64,000 bases of DNA from Notospermus geniculatus. Taxonomy: Eukaryota > Nemertea > Pilidiophora > Heteronemertea > Lineidae. The stretch spans positions 2,215 to 66,214 of the forward strand of contig NMRB01002361.1 in assembly GCA_002633025.1 (NCBI GenBank). The letters are read 5' to 3'. A program made the position numbers and the translations under genes. Position 1 is the first letter of the stretch. Each line of letters opens with the position of its first letter. The notes under the pieces were generated by a model. It ran no database searches and had not been told where the DNA came from. It saw only the letters and a list, made by a program, of their open reading frames with translations. Below are positions 21,475 to 34,077 of the stretch, in pieces.

Positions 21475-23699
21475 TTCGATGGGTTTATAATCCCGGTCCC
21501 CTCCTCCTGATACCCGCCTGTTACATGTATGTCACGATCTGTCTGTTCAGAAGTCCTATTTATGAGGCCGCGTAATCCGTAAATATGTTCTTAGGGAAGC
21601 ATCCTATTCGTCATGGACACTATGACACCAGTAACATCTCTATATGTATACTATATTTTAAATTCTTACACATAAAATCTACACGCTCGTGGTTTCAAGG
21701 CCCCCTGATGATCGACTTATTGCTATAGGCCTATCAACATCGTTTTATAAAAAGATAGCTTCCGTATCGATCTCGCTGATAGTATAGCTCTATCAAGTGC
21801 ACAGTTCGTGATACATGTAGTAGGCCTACACAGCGCCTGAGGCAGGTCTTTAGGATTCGTATGCTTAATGTGTTGATTAGTCATGTACTTTACAAGATAT
21901 GTTATGCCTGTTTTGGCGTGAATACATTGTAACCATGGTAGGGGAAGATGAGCGAACGGAGTATCTGACGATTCATAAAAAGTCTGATTCGTATCCATCT
22001 TCTAGAAAACCTATGGTTCCTCCGTTGAGATTAACCCAGAAAATGTGTTTCATCGCCATTTTAACTCAACTTTGATTGTCACGTGATTTGAGAGCCATTG
22101 CTGATTGGTTAATGACCAACCTGTGGCCGGCTTGTTCCCGTCGTTAGGCGTCGCATACGAGGGACGTCGGGCAAGAACGAGCAAAAAATCAAGTCGTTTT
22201 CTGCAAATTACGTGTAACTATTAAACAACTGTGAAACCAGTACTTAACGATGTCTAAGCTAAACACCTTTTATGAATTCGGCCCACATCTAGTTCCCACA
22301 GGTAAAAAGTTCAACGATCTTATGGAAAGTCACGAACCACGAATGCCAAATACATCAGTCAACGGCTTCGGGGCTAGATCTCGCTATCCGTGATATCATT
22401 GGGGTTATGTCGACAAAGACACAAATGAAAACCTTCCGGGAAGCATGAAAATGCTTTCGTCGGATCAAAAACAAAACATATGGCCTTGACCTTGCGCCCA
22501 AACAGTCTCATCGCCATGACGACGATCAGTCGTGACTTTTTATTTTCCGATCGATGCGGAACTTATTAGAGGCAGTTCGACAGGAAATAAAGCGACCAGG
22601 TGGTAATGGGAATTCACCTAATGCTGTATTGGAATGAATAACTTGATATGTTAGTCAAATGTCTGGTTTCCTTTCATCATGTTTCCGTGACGATGAGAAG
22701 GATATGGCCATCAAGAAGATCTCGGACAGTGGTCACAATACTTTTACAGCGACTGGGCCAAATGTTCCCGAAGTGTAAAGTGCCACAAGGTTCACGTTTC
22801 TCAGTGTTTCCCCATTTTTATGGGATACGCTGTAAATCTCGGCGAGAATAACAGATTTCTCTGTGTTCCCCTATTGAAAAGTCATCGTCTCTCTAGCGGT
22901 CTGTTGTGTAGAAACACTGAAGAATGGGGAACATTAAAAAGCATTACACCGGACTATTATGAGAACACTCTCTGTTATGGACATCAAACGGAAGCCCCAA
23001 ATTGGTCGTGTCCATTCAAATCACCTCTGTAATCAGGACATCTCCAAACTAAGGACAGCGTCACAAAGGTGTCCTTAATGTAGAGGTTCTATTGAAATTG
23101 ACATTGCCCCATTTTGAATACACTTCAGTGAGAAAAAAATTACCAATTCTTCAAAAATTCTGTCTGAGTCCATGTCATTTTTCCGGAAAAAACATCAATA
23201 TTGTCTCTTTTTCCCTATACTGACGACACAGAATTGAAATTTAACATTAACTTTCGTGTAGCGATTAGTCATACTAAAATATATCATGACGGGGCGTTCC
23301 CAATCATTGAGTACTCACTGTACGTCTAGTGGTACATATATATGAGCCTCAGTCACTCATGTCACAATGATGACCACTCAAGTTCTCCGGTCTTTGTTTA
23401 TACTTTAACGTTACTATGGCAACGGTGGGCCAAAATCGACGGCAAATTTCAAATGAGTTGACAATGGAAGCCATGAGGACATTTCATGTAAGCAGTAAAT
23501 TTGATTTTGTGTTATTCATCGTTACAATGTATCACTTTAATGCGTTACAATCGAATTCACTTTGTCAGTTGGTCGCGAGGGAATGTGTTTGTTTTATCAT
23601 GAAGCGATGTTTGCAGTGTCTCTGATAAGAGATTCCAATCGTTCCCTTGATAGAATAAACAAGATAGATCATCGGTAGCCTTCGTTGACGAGCTCAGCG

Positions 23700-24080
23700 G
23701 GACAGAGATGACGCATGCCGCCATTGTTGGCGACTTCCGCCACACCACTGAGTCCAGAGCGAGGCAAAATATGAGCACTTCCGGTAAAGTGTCGGCAATG
23801 GACTTCACCGATTCAACCGAAACTTAGAACAATACTTTTCATTTCAATGCGAGAGGTGAAAATTGTTCCATAGAGAACGAATTAGAATTCTCATTCTGCC
23901 TACTTCTTGGCGACTTCCGCCAAACCACTGAGTCCATATCGAGGCAAAATATGATCACTTCCGGTAAAAAGTCGGCAGTTGATTTCATCAGTTTAACCAA
24001 TATTTAGAAAAGCTTTTCATTCATTGTGAGAATGGGAAATTCTTCTATAATAGAGAGTGAATTAGAATTGGAACTGTTTT
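23700..24080. repeat. Imperfect tandem duplication, about 180 bp units
   Basis: GGCGACTTCCGCCAAACCAC, TGAGTCCA, GAGGCAAAATATGA and CACTTCCGGTAAA recur in order at about 23730 and 23910. No coding sense seen. Confidence 0.6.
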
Positions 24081-25183
24081 TAATTTTGGAACAATATTTG
24101 TTATCCAATCGGCAGCACCAAAAGGAAAATGTTTTTCAATTTAGAAACCGGAAGCGCACCTTGTTGTGACACTCGACCAGTTTATCACAATTTTTTTTGA
24201 GAACCGCTTGCTTTCAACTGCCCCTAATTGCCAGATTCCTTCTGGTTCATAAATCAAGATGCCCCTATCTGCTTCAAATCCATTTGTGCAGTATGTTCAC
24301 ATAATGGACATCTTTTAAGGCAAGCGTTTATCGGGGCACTGGGACCGTTTCTTGATGATACCAATAAAGCAGTCGGAGGCAATGTTTCCGTCGGTGTATA
24401 ATTCATCACCACCATCTCATATGTTTATTACAAGCATGATATTGGCCACTATACATCCAAAGTACCAATATTTCACCTCAGTAAGTGTTCCCAGTGGCAT
24501 GGGGCAGTTCGCGTCGGCTGCAAACTTATCAAGTTGATCGCTCTCAGAGGTGTACAGCGTAACTGAACCATAGCACAGAAAACAGACAGTTCAAAAACGT
24601 TACTACCGCGTTCAACTACACAAACATTATTTTCGGGTACGTTGGTGCTCTGGACGTCAATTTCAAACCGCCCGTTTCTGGGCGAGAACAATTGGTATCA
24701 ATTGACCGGGCACGGAAATTGCTGGTGTTAACAACATCCACCAGAAAGTCGGCTGATATGTTTTAGGATGCCTAACGAAACGCGATGTAAATATTGAATA
24801 GATCTTACTCAATAAATATGTCTGGCATCTTTTTTGAAATTGACCAATTAAAGTACAACAAAAAATTCTAAAAGTGTACGTTCACAGAATATATTTTACA
24901 CCAAAAATGACTTCCGTGGTTTAGAAACGTTGCCATGGTGATATACAAAACGCTCGTAGGTCATACAAAATTCAAAAAAGTAATTTTCACGTGTATGTGT
25001 TTCAACTTTCTACTTAACGCTTCGCTTCAAAAGACATCAAGTATGGATGAAATCCGCACAAAAGTCATTAAAGTGTTGAACGTAAGGGAACACCACTTGA
25101 TCATAGCTTCCAAATGCCCATTTGTGGATATTTGAGATTGTTGGGTTGTGTGATAATTGATTCCACGGTAACCAATGGAAAAA

Positions 25184-25430
25184 GCAATTTGACTTTTGTA
25201 CATGTACTGTGTGATGTGAGAACGCTATTTGACTTTTGTACTGTGTGATGTGAGAGCGCTATTTGACTTTTGTACTGTGTGATGTTAGAGCGCTATTTGA
25301 CTTTTGTACTGTGTGATGTGAGAGCGCTATTTGACTTTTGTACTGTATGATGTTAGAGCGCTATTTGACTTTTGTACTGTGTGATGTGAGAGCGCTATTT
25401 GACTTTTGTACTGTGTGATGTGAGAACGCT
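25184..25430. repeat. Minisatellite, about 35 bp units
   Basis: Seven near-identical units of GCTATTTGACTTTTGTACTG, TGTGATGTGAGAGC. Units are contiguous with no variable spacer. Confidence 0.85.
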
Positions 25431-25663
25431 CATAGACGAGGAAGCCCGTATCGTAACTGTGGGGATGCGTCGAAGAAGAAAAAAATAATTCGGACATTCA
25501 ATTCGGCGTACTGACGGATTCTTTTTTCGTCCCTTGCTGATACATGTACATGTACATGTATCTTCATACATGTGTGTAGGCCCAATGACGTCATGAATGA
25601 GCACGTTAACAGGCATTCCGTCTATACAGCTACGGCTATCCACACCTACCACGGTCCTCATAA

Positions 25664-26053
25664 GGCCATTCGTTTTTTATTACTTGTTTGGCGGATCCGC
25701 CGATGTTAGTTTTGGGCTTTTTTGAAAAAAAATAAAATTGGAAATATTGTCATTTTTTATTGCCCCCGACATTAAAAACCCTATAATATCCGAAATAAAA
25801 GTGACACCTTTTGACTTTGCACATGTGCAGATGACAGAATCGGATTCGGAAGCATGATCTATCTGTTCCCTCTGTCATGTCTGTGAAGTGTCCAGCCTTG
25901 TAACTTAAGTTTTGCCTTCATTCGTCCTGATCCTGCCGTGGTTGGGTTAGGGTTTTTTTCTTTGTTGGATTTTATTTTTATTTTTATTCCGATCTCCTAT
26001 GTTAGGTTTACAGCAAAGAAATCCGCCAAACAAGTAATATAAAAGGAATGGCC
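25664..26053. mobile_element. Harbinger-like MITE, TAA duplication
   Basis: 390 bp. Ends GGCCATTCGTTTTTTATTAC and, inverted, GTAATATAAAAGGAATGGCC, with TAA at 25661-25663 and 26054-26056. Both arms also contain TTGTTTGGCGGAT-type sequence. No coding capacity. Confidence 0.7.
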
Positions 26054-26899
26054 TAAACAACCATAAGTGTATTTGCGATTAGATAAATATCCCGCTTGAA
26101 ATATCAACGTTGAACATTTGTCACTTTCTTTGAACAGAAGTTCAAAATGTTTTGTTAGACCGATCGAAATTCCTTTGGTTTAGAGAGAAAATACCTCCAC
26201 CGTTTTGTGCATCGATAAGATTATACGGTATTCCAACCGAAGTGAACGCCCATACGCCAGTGAAATAGGCGATGCCACGTTTTTTTTCGTTTCGCAAGAC
26301 AGGTGGGCAGATAAATAGGAACCAACCTGACGCAAGGCGGCGCTGTCATCGATCCGCCCGAGAGACGTCACTTTTGTCTCAGTTGATATTGCATCGCGGG
26401 AAAATGTATGCACGTGTACATTTTCAACAGGATTTTGTTCCGAAAATTTCGTCTATGCAGCATGTGGTGGAATTTTCGTCCGGAAAATCCAGAAGTTCAG
26501 TTTGCTTGATACCAGCGCCGCCTAGCGGATAAATGGTGCAGGTAGTTTATTTTACCATTCTGCTAAAGACGTATGCGAACGAAATCTTGGTGACGTCACG
26601 AGTTCATTCATTGACTGACTACTACTCGATATCTCGCAATTCTCGCGAGGATTTCTTTCTCGTCACGTGATTTGTCACGTGATTTCCCAGGAATCACCAC
26701 AAAATGTATCAACGAGCCGTCACGTGGACTTATCTCGAGATGTTCTACGTTTTTTTCATTGATTGGAGGGTGTAGGGTGGCGGAAGTTTCGAAATACGTC
26801 CGTTTACCCGTACCCTCTTTAAGTAGGCCAACCTTTGGATCAGGGATTTGGCGAAGTATGAGGACGCAAGGCAGGGGTGGCCCTATCAAGCAAACGCAC

Positions 26900-29800
26900 T
26901 TTAAATTATTATCAAACCGTTCCGAATAATCATAACATTTATTAAAATTAAAACCTTTAATTTGATACATAAACGGTCTGTATCCATACTCTCTAAAATG
27001 AGAAAATAAGTACGAACTTCCAGTGACCACTTTTATATAATGTACGCCTACTGCAACACGAAAAGGCGTCTGTCGTAAAGGTACGCGTGTACCGTTGATC
27101 AGAATTAGGTCAAAATGACTTAATTTATTGGTCTCATTTACCTGTACGTCATACATAGTGTAATACCCACGATCTCGGTCACAGCTCAGCAGTATGTTCC
27201 CTCTCGTTCCCACTCTCAAATCGTATTTAATCCCTGGTTTGTAGCAAGGGTCACTGAGGGGTACCACGAGTCTACCCGGTATGGTACCTCTAAAGCCTCG
27301 CTTATGTCGCCCTTACGTTCAGTCAGAACTAGTTGGCAACTGATAATCGGCGCGTAGTTGGAACTAATCAGTCACAACTACAAGGTGACATAAGCTCTCG
27401 GGCGTCAGCGAGTAACTGGTTGCCAACTAGTTGCAAACTAAAAATATCCAGATCCTGAACGTCGCACATGTTCAACTTACTTAAAATCAAAAGAAATCTG
27501 TGTCGACATAAGCACTCAAAAGACGGCGATAAACTAGTTCCAGGTTGTTGCGACCGATCGGTATTTTTCTAGTCGGTGGCGACATAAGTTATCAGTTGCA
27601 ACTAGTTGACGTTATTTCTATCACAGCGTAGGGCGACATAAGCGAGGCTTAACGGCATCATACAAGTCACAATTTCGGGGACCATGAAATTCATTGAAAA
27701 GGATAAGAAAAGTTTGATTGTAAAATATCCCATCGAACAGGCCTTGGAATTTGTGGAAGAATTTTTTATTGTGAATAAGTTTATAATCTCCTCGAGGAAT
27801 TTCCGTGTATATTTGTGAGCGGTAATATGGTGAAGTCTTAGTGTTACTTTTATATACGACGATTTTCCCACTATGCCAATCAAAGAACCAATAGTCTCGT
27901 TGGAGAATCTTCACAGGGGGTCGAAACTGACCGACATTGGCCATAGAGTAGTCAACTTGCTTATCCTGCCGGTATGAGGAAAAAATAGACAAGCCTAGTG
28001 GCGACAAGGTTCACGTACATTGCACAGTAGAAGCACTAACTGAAGTGTACATGTAGGCCTACGTCTGCGAACAGTTGTACCAATGAATTTTTAAAACTAA
28101 TGAGACCAAAAGATCGACTGATTTTGCCACCAGTAAAGTAGAAAACCTCGTCCCCAGGGCTTAAAATTCTGCGATTTGGTGTTATCCGGCTACCTGATTG
28201 GTCGGTACCATGAACCAGTCCAGTGATTTGGCAATATGCCCAATTTCAAGAATTTCTAAATTTGTGAGGTTGTGTTTCCAAGGGTCTCCGAAGAAGGGGA
28301 CCGAGTTCAACAGAAGAGGAAGACCCTGGAACGAGGTTGGTCAAGTATAATGGCGCCAGTACATGAATCTAGTCGGTGCAACCAACTCAATCGAAGTGCC
28401 TTGAAGTTTACACCCAGTATTGAGCTTCATGACTAGAATTTTTTTGACTGCCTCTATACATGCACTAAATCAGAAAGTATCGCGCTGTACACGTTTACTT
28501 TGTTGTAAACTGATTTGGTCTTTTGAATACGTAAAATATTCTTATATCGGTCAACTGTCACATGACCTGGTCTCTGTAGTTTATAGTTTAATCCATGTAA
28601 GTCTATAAATATTTTCCAAAGATCTCGATTTTGTCGATCAGAACAGAAAGATTCGCCTGGTAGGCAAGCTAACTGATATCCCACTACCCGTGATACGGTT
28701 CTATCGCCATTACAATGCATAAGGTTGACCCGTAAGGCAGTGTTTACAGCCATAAATGAGCATCCCGGGGGTACCTTTATCAGACCCTCCTGCTTCAAGG
28801 GTCTATCGTTCTGTACGTTACGAAAAGCGAACACCCTAAGGGACCGGCTGAGGGCTATGGTTAGGCTGGCATCAAAATCGTCATAGATATGAAACACGGT
28901 TGGATGTTTTAGTAGACCTTGCCCTGGTGTAAAATATAATGTATTATTATACACAGGTGTAACTATTATTTCATTCCCCACTTTTTTCTGATGCAAATTG
29001 TATAGAGCAAAATATGCTGTCTCTAAATTCATCGTTCTTCTATCAATGAAGAGATATTTCATGTTTTTATGAAAATATACATTTACCATCCCCAAATCAC
29101 CGTACAGTACACAGGCTCCTTTGTACACTTCATCCTTACCAGGCATAAGGAACCGACCAGTAAAATTCCCGACCGAAAAATCATACATGTCAACCTCTTT
29201 TTCAATGTAACATGTTTTCGACCTTGTGCTCACATGAAAATGTAACAGATAGTTGGATACTGGGTTGATAATTACACACCCTGTTCTGGTCTGTTCAACA
29301 TACCGGTAGTAACGCGACTGCATGTACTGGAGATTCGCACGGAATGTCGCATCTCGGACCTGAGGGCTATACACTACGACCGCTGTCCAGGGAATTGGCT
29401 CCTCCTGATAGCGCACTAATATGAAAAACTCAGTCGGATGAAATTGAATCAGAAGGTCTTTTTTATTCACATTAATCGGGGGTGAAGTGCCATTCGAGCA
29501 GTTAATTTATACTGAAAGTACGTCTCTCTCTATGGTGTATATGTTATTAGTAAAAAAGATGTCACAGACTCAAATGTATTGACTAATGTGGATAGGCAAG
29601 TTAAAAGAAATCGAAAAAACTTCATGTAGCCTACTAATTGGCATGCGGAACCAGTAGATAAATGCCCTGTGTAGAGTGAACTTCGGCCTCTCATTTGCAT
29701 ATGATAATGAGGCTGCAAATGTGAGGCCGATGATGTCTATGACGTTGAGGCAGTTTTCTGACGCCATTCCACAAAAAGTGCACGTGAGTACCAACTCAGT

Positions 29801-30589
29801 ATGGCAAAAGTTGTTCGCCGGCGGGATTGCTACCGTGAAGGGATTCCCCAAAGCCAAAAATAGAAATTACGAATTCACGTGAACCAATCAGAACGCGAAC
29901 AATAAAATTGTCGCTCGTGTGCGCCGCCCTTAAGCGGACTAGGACTTTGTATTGCCTGTCCTCTTGTTGTGAGTGTTCGGTCTCTGTGGGAATAGGGAGG
30001 TTAAGAAATCAAGCGATAAACGTGAACGTTAACGACAACGATATTTTTGTACCGAAAATGCAATGTAAAATCTGGTGAATGTGTAGTACGAAAAATACCG
30101 TTGTCGTAAAATTTACGTTGATCGTTTGATTTCCTAACCCCCCTATTAGGGAGTTTAAGAAATCTAACGATAAACGTTAACTTTACGACAACGTTATTTT
30201 TTGTACCGAAAATACAATATCAAATCTAGTGAATGTGTAGTACGAAAAATAACGTTGTCGTAAAGTTCACGTTTATCGTTTGATTTCTTAAACTCCCTAA
30301 TATCACCCAGTGGACGTTACGATAGCCTATTATTTACCTTCTTCTGAAACATCTTCGTCCCTGGGGAACCAAAAGCCTCCGATTTCTCCATACACGTCCC
30401 TCGTTTTTTACTCATCTGACAAACGAAACGTACTTGTTCTGCTAAAGCGTCGAATGTCGTACATTTCAACTGGCAACACATGATGGCGCAGGCAAGGTAC
30501 GAACGAACGTGTTGCTGTGGTATATCTGGAACCATTATACCCCAGTCTGACACGATCATATGGTAGTACACAGTAATAATGCCCTTCAT
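26900..30589 (-). CDS. Unrecognised extracellular protein gene, one exon split by a transposon
   Basis: Read right to left: an exon ending at 30338 (donor AAG|GTAAAT) with a Cys pattern like a PAN/apple domain (SYLACAIMCCQLKCTTF). Then a long exon about 29490 to 28499 (donor GTAAAC, phase 0), about 330 residues with CVIINP, KTCYIEKEVDMYDFSVGNF and YGDLGMV. Then an exon 27965 to 26900 starting DKQVDYSMANVGQ after a strong acceptor (CCGGCAG), interrupted by the element at 27294-27649. Paired Cys, many Tyr/Phe and NxS/T sites suggest an extracellular protein. Segments such as FREYGYRPFMYQIKGFNFNK loosely recall ependymin/LolA-like lipid-binding modules of invertebrates, and CatSper auxiliary subunits were also considered; neither is proven. 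The acceptor of the long exon and the 3' exons were not found. The gene may be disrupted. Confidence 0.5.
27294..27649. mobile_element. Harbinger-like MITE inserted in an exon
   Basis: 356 bp with inverted ends AGCCTCGCTTATGTCGCCCT and AGGGCGACATAAGCGAGGCT, flanked by a 3-bp TAA (27291-27293 and 27650-27652). TIR style and 3-bp TTA/TAA duplication fit PIF/Harbinger MITEs. It divides an exon of the minus-strand gene; removing the element and one TAA leaves the reading frame open across the site. Confidence 0.8.
29994..30301. mobile_element. Two adjacent palindromic MITE copies
   Basis: Two head-to-tail copies of about 150 bp. Each begins TAGGGAGxTTAAGAAATC, contains TTTTTGTACCGAAAATxCAAT and ends TCGTTTGATTTC; the second arm is the complement of the first. 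They lie beside the PAN-like exon, in the intron. Confidence 0.7.
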
Positions 30590-31204
30590 TTTCGTCTCTC
30601 GGCCCTAGCTTTTACTTCTATGTCACTTGTTCCACTAGCCGCTGGCATTGTTGGCGGAAAAATTGAAGTATCACCAAAACACAGCACGGATGACGCGTGC
30701 GCACTCAAATGCCGCTATCGACAGTTGAGCCAACCCCGCCGTAAGACATGTGTTGATTGACTAAAATATATCGAGCATGACGAGAGGCACAGCTCGCAAT
30801 GATCATTGGTCGGCCCAAAGTAGTCCTGCGATCACTGATTGGCAAGCAAGTTTGGCGCCAATAGTAACATTAGTGACGCCTATTGGCCATATTCTGAGGA
30901 GCGCGTAATACGAAGCAGTTCCAGAGCCCGCCACCTACCTACGACGACACCCGCCGAGTAAAACCCGGCGGATGTACAACGATCATGAGTTGCGTTCCGA
31001 AGAGAAGATACGGAATTGGCATGTTGCTTATGGTCGTTTTGATGCTGAAATTCCTCAATCGCTATTGCGCAGTTGTCACCATTTCGACGAGGCGAACATG
31101 TTACTCTTTCTTCCTATTTCCAGTCGAAGTCGATTGCCTGACACCGATATCAGCAGTGTAGTACCGGTGTAATGTTTTTCACTGCCCCCCCCCCCCCCCT
31201 TTGC

Positions 31205-31211
31205 NNNNNNN
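31205..31211. other. Short assembly gap
   Basis: Seven Ns directly after a poly-C run, inside a copy of the CCGGTGTAA repeat. Single Ns also occur near 14831, 34076, 37359, 50458 and 54595. Confidence 0.95.
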
Positions 31212-31627
31212 CGTTTGCCAATGCCCCCAAACAAAAGATCGACGGAATAAGCGGCAACGTGACAATGAGGGAGGCACTGATAAACATGTCTTTCTGTATT
31301 TGAGTGTCCGCCGAACAATATAAGCGGGCATTGTCATACGGGGGGGGGGGCATTTTCACACATTACACGTGTATAAAAAACATAGCATTTTGGCAAGCTA
31401 TCGGCGGGTGATAACCAGTCGACTTCGCCAGAAAAACTTGCCAAATTCACCATGAGTTTCACCATGAGACCTCATGCAGTCTCGGGCCGTCAACTTTGGA
31501 GGTTGTCGAAATGACATCAGGTGCGCGCTGCGCCGTGTTCGGCGGCCGTGGCGTTCCATATAAAATTTAACTGAGCGTTATTCGTCTCTCTGAGCCTAGC
31601 TAACTCGACTCTTGGACTCCAGGGCCC

Positions 31628-31733
31628 ATATTCATAAAACCTTACTAGGCTTAGTTACTTGCTAAAGTGGTCAGTTTGTACAGGTACACATTAACTAGCA
31701 ACCAACTAAGCTAGCAAGGTTTTATGAATGGAT
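31628..31733. mobile_element. Palindromic MITE
   Basis: CATATTCATAAAACCTTACT at the left mirrors AGCAAGGTTTTATGAATGG at the right, around TTTGTACAGG. Confidence 0.6.
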
Positions 31734-32159
31734 CCTAAAAAGTTTTTTAGCACCCGTGTGGTTCCTCCGAATCGCCTCCTGTACCCATGATTGTTGTCCA
31801 ATCCAGAAAATCGCTTGTATAGATAACATGGCTCATATTGCTTACAAAACTTTTAAATATCGATCAATGCGACGAAAGTGATAAGAATACTTTGAAAACA
31901 CAGAGAATATGAATTACAACGTTTTGAATACGACATTCACCATGAAACAACAATTGGTAGGCCTATCATTGTGTAGATAGGTAGTGATTATTCACATCCT
32001 TTTTTACCCGTTGAGTAAAAAAAAGTCATTCAGTGTCTTAAACGCACTGATACTGTGCATTGCTGCATTCTGCACACTAGTCCCTTGTCTCTACACCAAC
32101 GTAGGCCCTACTCCGTTTGAAATAAGAGGCCGCCCATACTTAAAAATCTGCAGGAACCC

Positions 32160-32225
32160 TGCATGATAGCCTAGGGTTATCATTTAAACGGCATGTCTTG
32201 GGTTCGAATCAAGCCTGGGCCATAT
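32160..32225 (+). repeat. tRNA-like fragment, probable SINE
   Basis: TGATAGCCTAGGGTTATCAT resembles box A, and GGGTTCGAATCAAGCC about 35 bases later resembles box B. No cloverleaf could be drawn. Confidence 0.4.
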
Positions 32226-32864
32226 CGGAATTAACAATCCACAGCGTTTCATTGACTGTTAGGCCCAGACGCATACGACGTTCGAAACGAAACAAACCGG
32301 TACCGGTATGAAAATAACGTCACTTCGTGAACAAAAGCAAGAAAAATATGACGTTTAATCTAATGATACTTGAATTGTAATGTGAAATTATAATTCTTAA
32401 AAAGAAGAAAAATCAAATGTTCCATTTATTTTCGAAGTAGCAGCGAATCGTGCACACAGCATCTTTAGTGCATGCAAAATACTATACATGCGCTTGTATC
32501 GGCTAGACTTCTATGCATACATATCTTCGTATGCATAGATCTATACATAGAGTATTGTCAGCAAGTATCGTTACGCCAGACAAGGATTATCGGAGATGGA
32601 ACACAGTGAAAGAGAAAGTAAATATAGGGTGGCCAACTTCATCGACAGTCGACATCATGACGAGCTCCCCAGAGTCTCATTCCAATCAAGTACGTCCGGG
32701 CATTGAGCTCGCATCATGCAGCTCTCGGCCTTGATGCTCGTGTAAAAAGCCAATGACTGGAGTCTCAAGTCATAGAGAGATCAATGATGCTTGAATTCTC
32801 ATCACTACCCACCAGTGAAATTTGACGACATAAAGAAAAATCTGCCTTCCAGTGTCTCCACTTA

Positions 32865-33205
32865 TGTGGGTTCAGGCCCATTTCGACTTCTCTCAATTCG
32901 CCTTTTCCCATTTCGCTCTCAAAAAGTATTCGACATTTAACCTTATCCCAATTCGCCATTTCCAATCCTGCCTTATCCCATCTTGCCTCTGCCTCTATTC
33001 GCCTTTTCCGATTCCGCCTTGTCCAGTTTGCTTCAACAGTGTTAATTTGGAAGAAAAATTGGAAGATTAAGATGACCCTGGATTAAGGCCAGTTGAGACA
33101 GACAAATACCAAAAAGGCCAAATATGACAAGGTGAACTGCGAAAAGGCCAGATCGGAGAAGGCGAAATGGGAAAAGGCAAATTGAGAAAAGGCGGAATGG
33201 GCAGA
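32865..33205. repeat. Foldback array of TCGCCTTTTCCCA motifs
   Basis: The left half repeats ATTCGCCTTTTCCCATTTCG-like strings, the right half the complement (GGCGAAATGGGAAAAGGC). Each half is itself a short tandem array. Confidence 0.6.
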
Positions 33206-33828
33206 GATCCTTGTGTGATCAGGGGGCGGAATGATCACTTAAGTAACAGCCTATTGTGTACTACCATGTACACTGTCGTATAAAGAAACGCTGTTCCATC
33301 AATTAACCATGATCCAACTGATCTCAAGTGGAGGCCTTGTACATCGGAGGGCAGCAATGTTGAATGCCCCTCACAGCCCAAGGAGAACAGTTTAGGGTCA
33401 TAGCTTTGGGGCAACTGCAACGAAGCTATCACTACGTGGAACAAACTACCAACAAGCCCACAACATACCAATGAACTCATGCCATTCGGACAAGACAGAA
33501 AACGTGGCTGTTCTATCTCAGCCAGCGCTTGAAAACTATTATTTATCTGACTAGAGTTACACGCAACGTACACTGAACGTAACATTACACACCGATATAT
33601 CAAATCAAATAAATGGTCCCCACAGGCCCACTGCAAGTTCTGGACCATCCGCTATTATTGCAGCCCACTAAAAATATACGTCAATTTGCAACGTTAGCGA
33701 AGTAATGTACTTTTTCCCTGGACTTTTTCTGATATTCTGTAACGTATTCGCCGATATCCGCAATAGCAATGTACTACCTAATATCTGAGTGGATGCTATT
33801 TGCTTGGCGAATTCAAGTAGATCACTTC

Positions 33829-34076
33829 GGCCCGTATTCAATAAGGGTGATCATCGCACGTTTAAGGGTGTTTTGGCCTAATCAGCGTACAAATTCTGCA
33901 TTACACAGGTTAAAGGCCTAGAAAACTATTGTCTGATGTCTGCACGGTGGTTCACCAGAGGCGTTTACCCGCAGGATAATCACACGCGTCTAACTATCCT
34001 GCGTCTAAGTCAAAGAGCATGAAGGAAATGTTGAACGATCAGGAAGGCTTGTCTAGAATTTTTCCAACACTTTCTN
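33829..34076. mobile_element. Truncated copy of the 8439 MITE
   Basis: Begins GGCCCGTATTCAATAAGGGT and follows the reverse complement of 8620-8860 closely, through CGCGTCTAACTATCCTGCGT, to CCAACACTTTCT, where an N and a minisatellite (34078-34350) replace the second arm. Confidence 0.7.
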
Positions 34077-34077
34077 C

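Larger units (their letters stand above)
16448..26899. other. Repeat-rich intergenic stretch
   Basis: No convincing coding exon found. Contents: two GGATCC-ended foldback elements near 16831-17640, diverged copies of sequence also present at 4245-4520 (18710-18990, inverted), a hairpin element at 19308-19470, short inverted-repeat elements near 20696, 21222 and 22800, a tRNA-like fragment at 21402-21474, a roughly 180-bp duplication at 23700-24080, a minisatellite at 25184-25430 and a foldback element at 25664-26053. The 3' ends of gene 1 and of the minus-strand gene should lie at its two edges. Confidence 0.5.

Noticed and set aside
25184-25430. Regular repeats that could suggest a CRISPR array
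   Set aside because: Units are contiguous without variable spacers and the genome is animal; this is a minisatellite.
26900-30589. Firm assignment of the minus-strand gene to a CatSper auxiliary subunit
   Set aside because: Only a vague likeness in Cys and aromatic spacing; the diagnostic segments of that family were not found.
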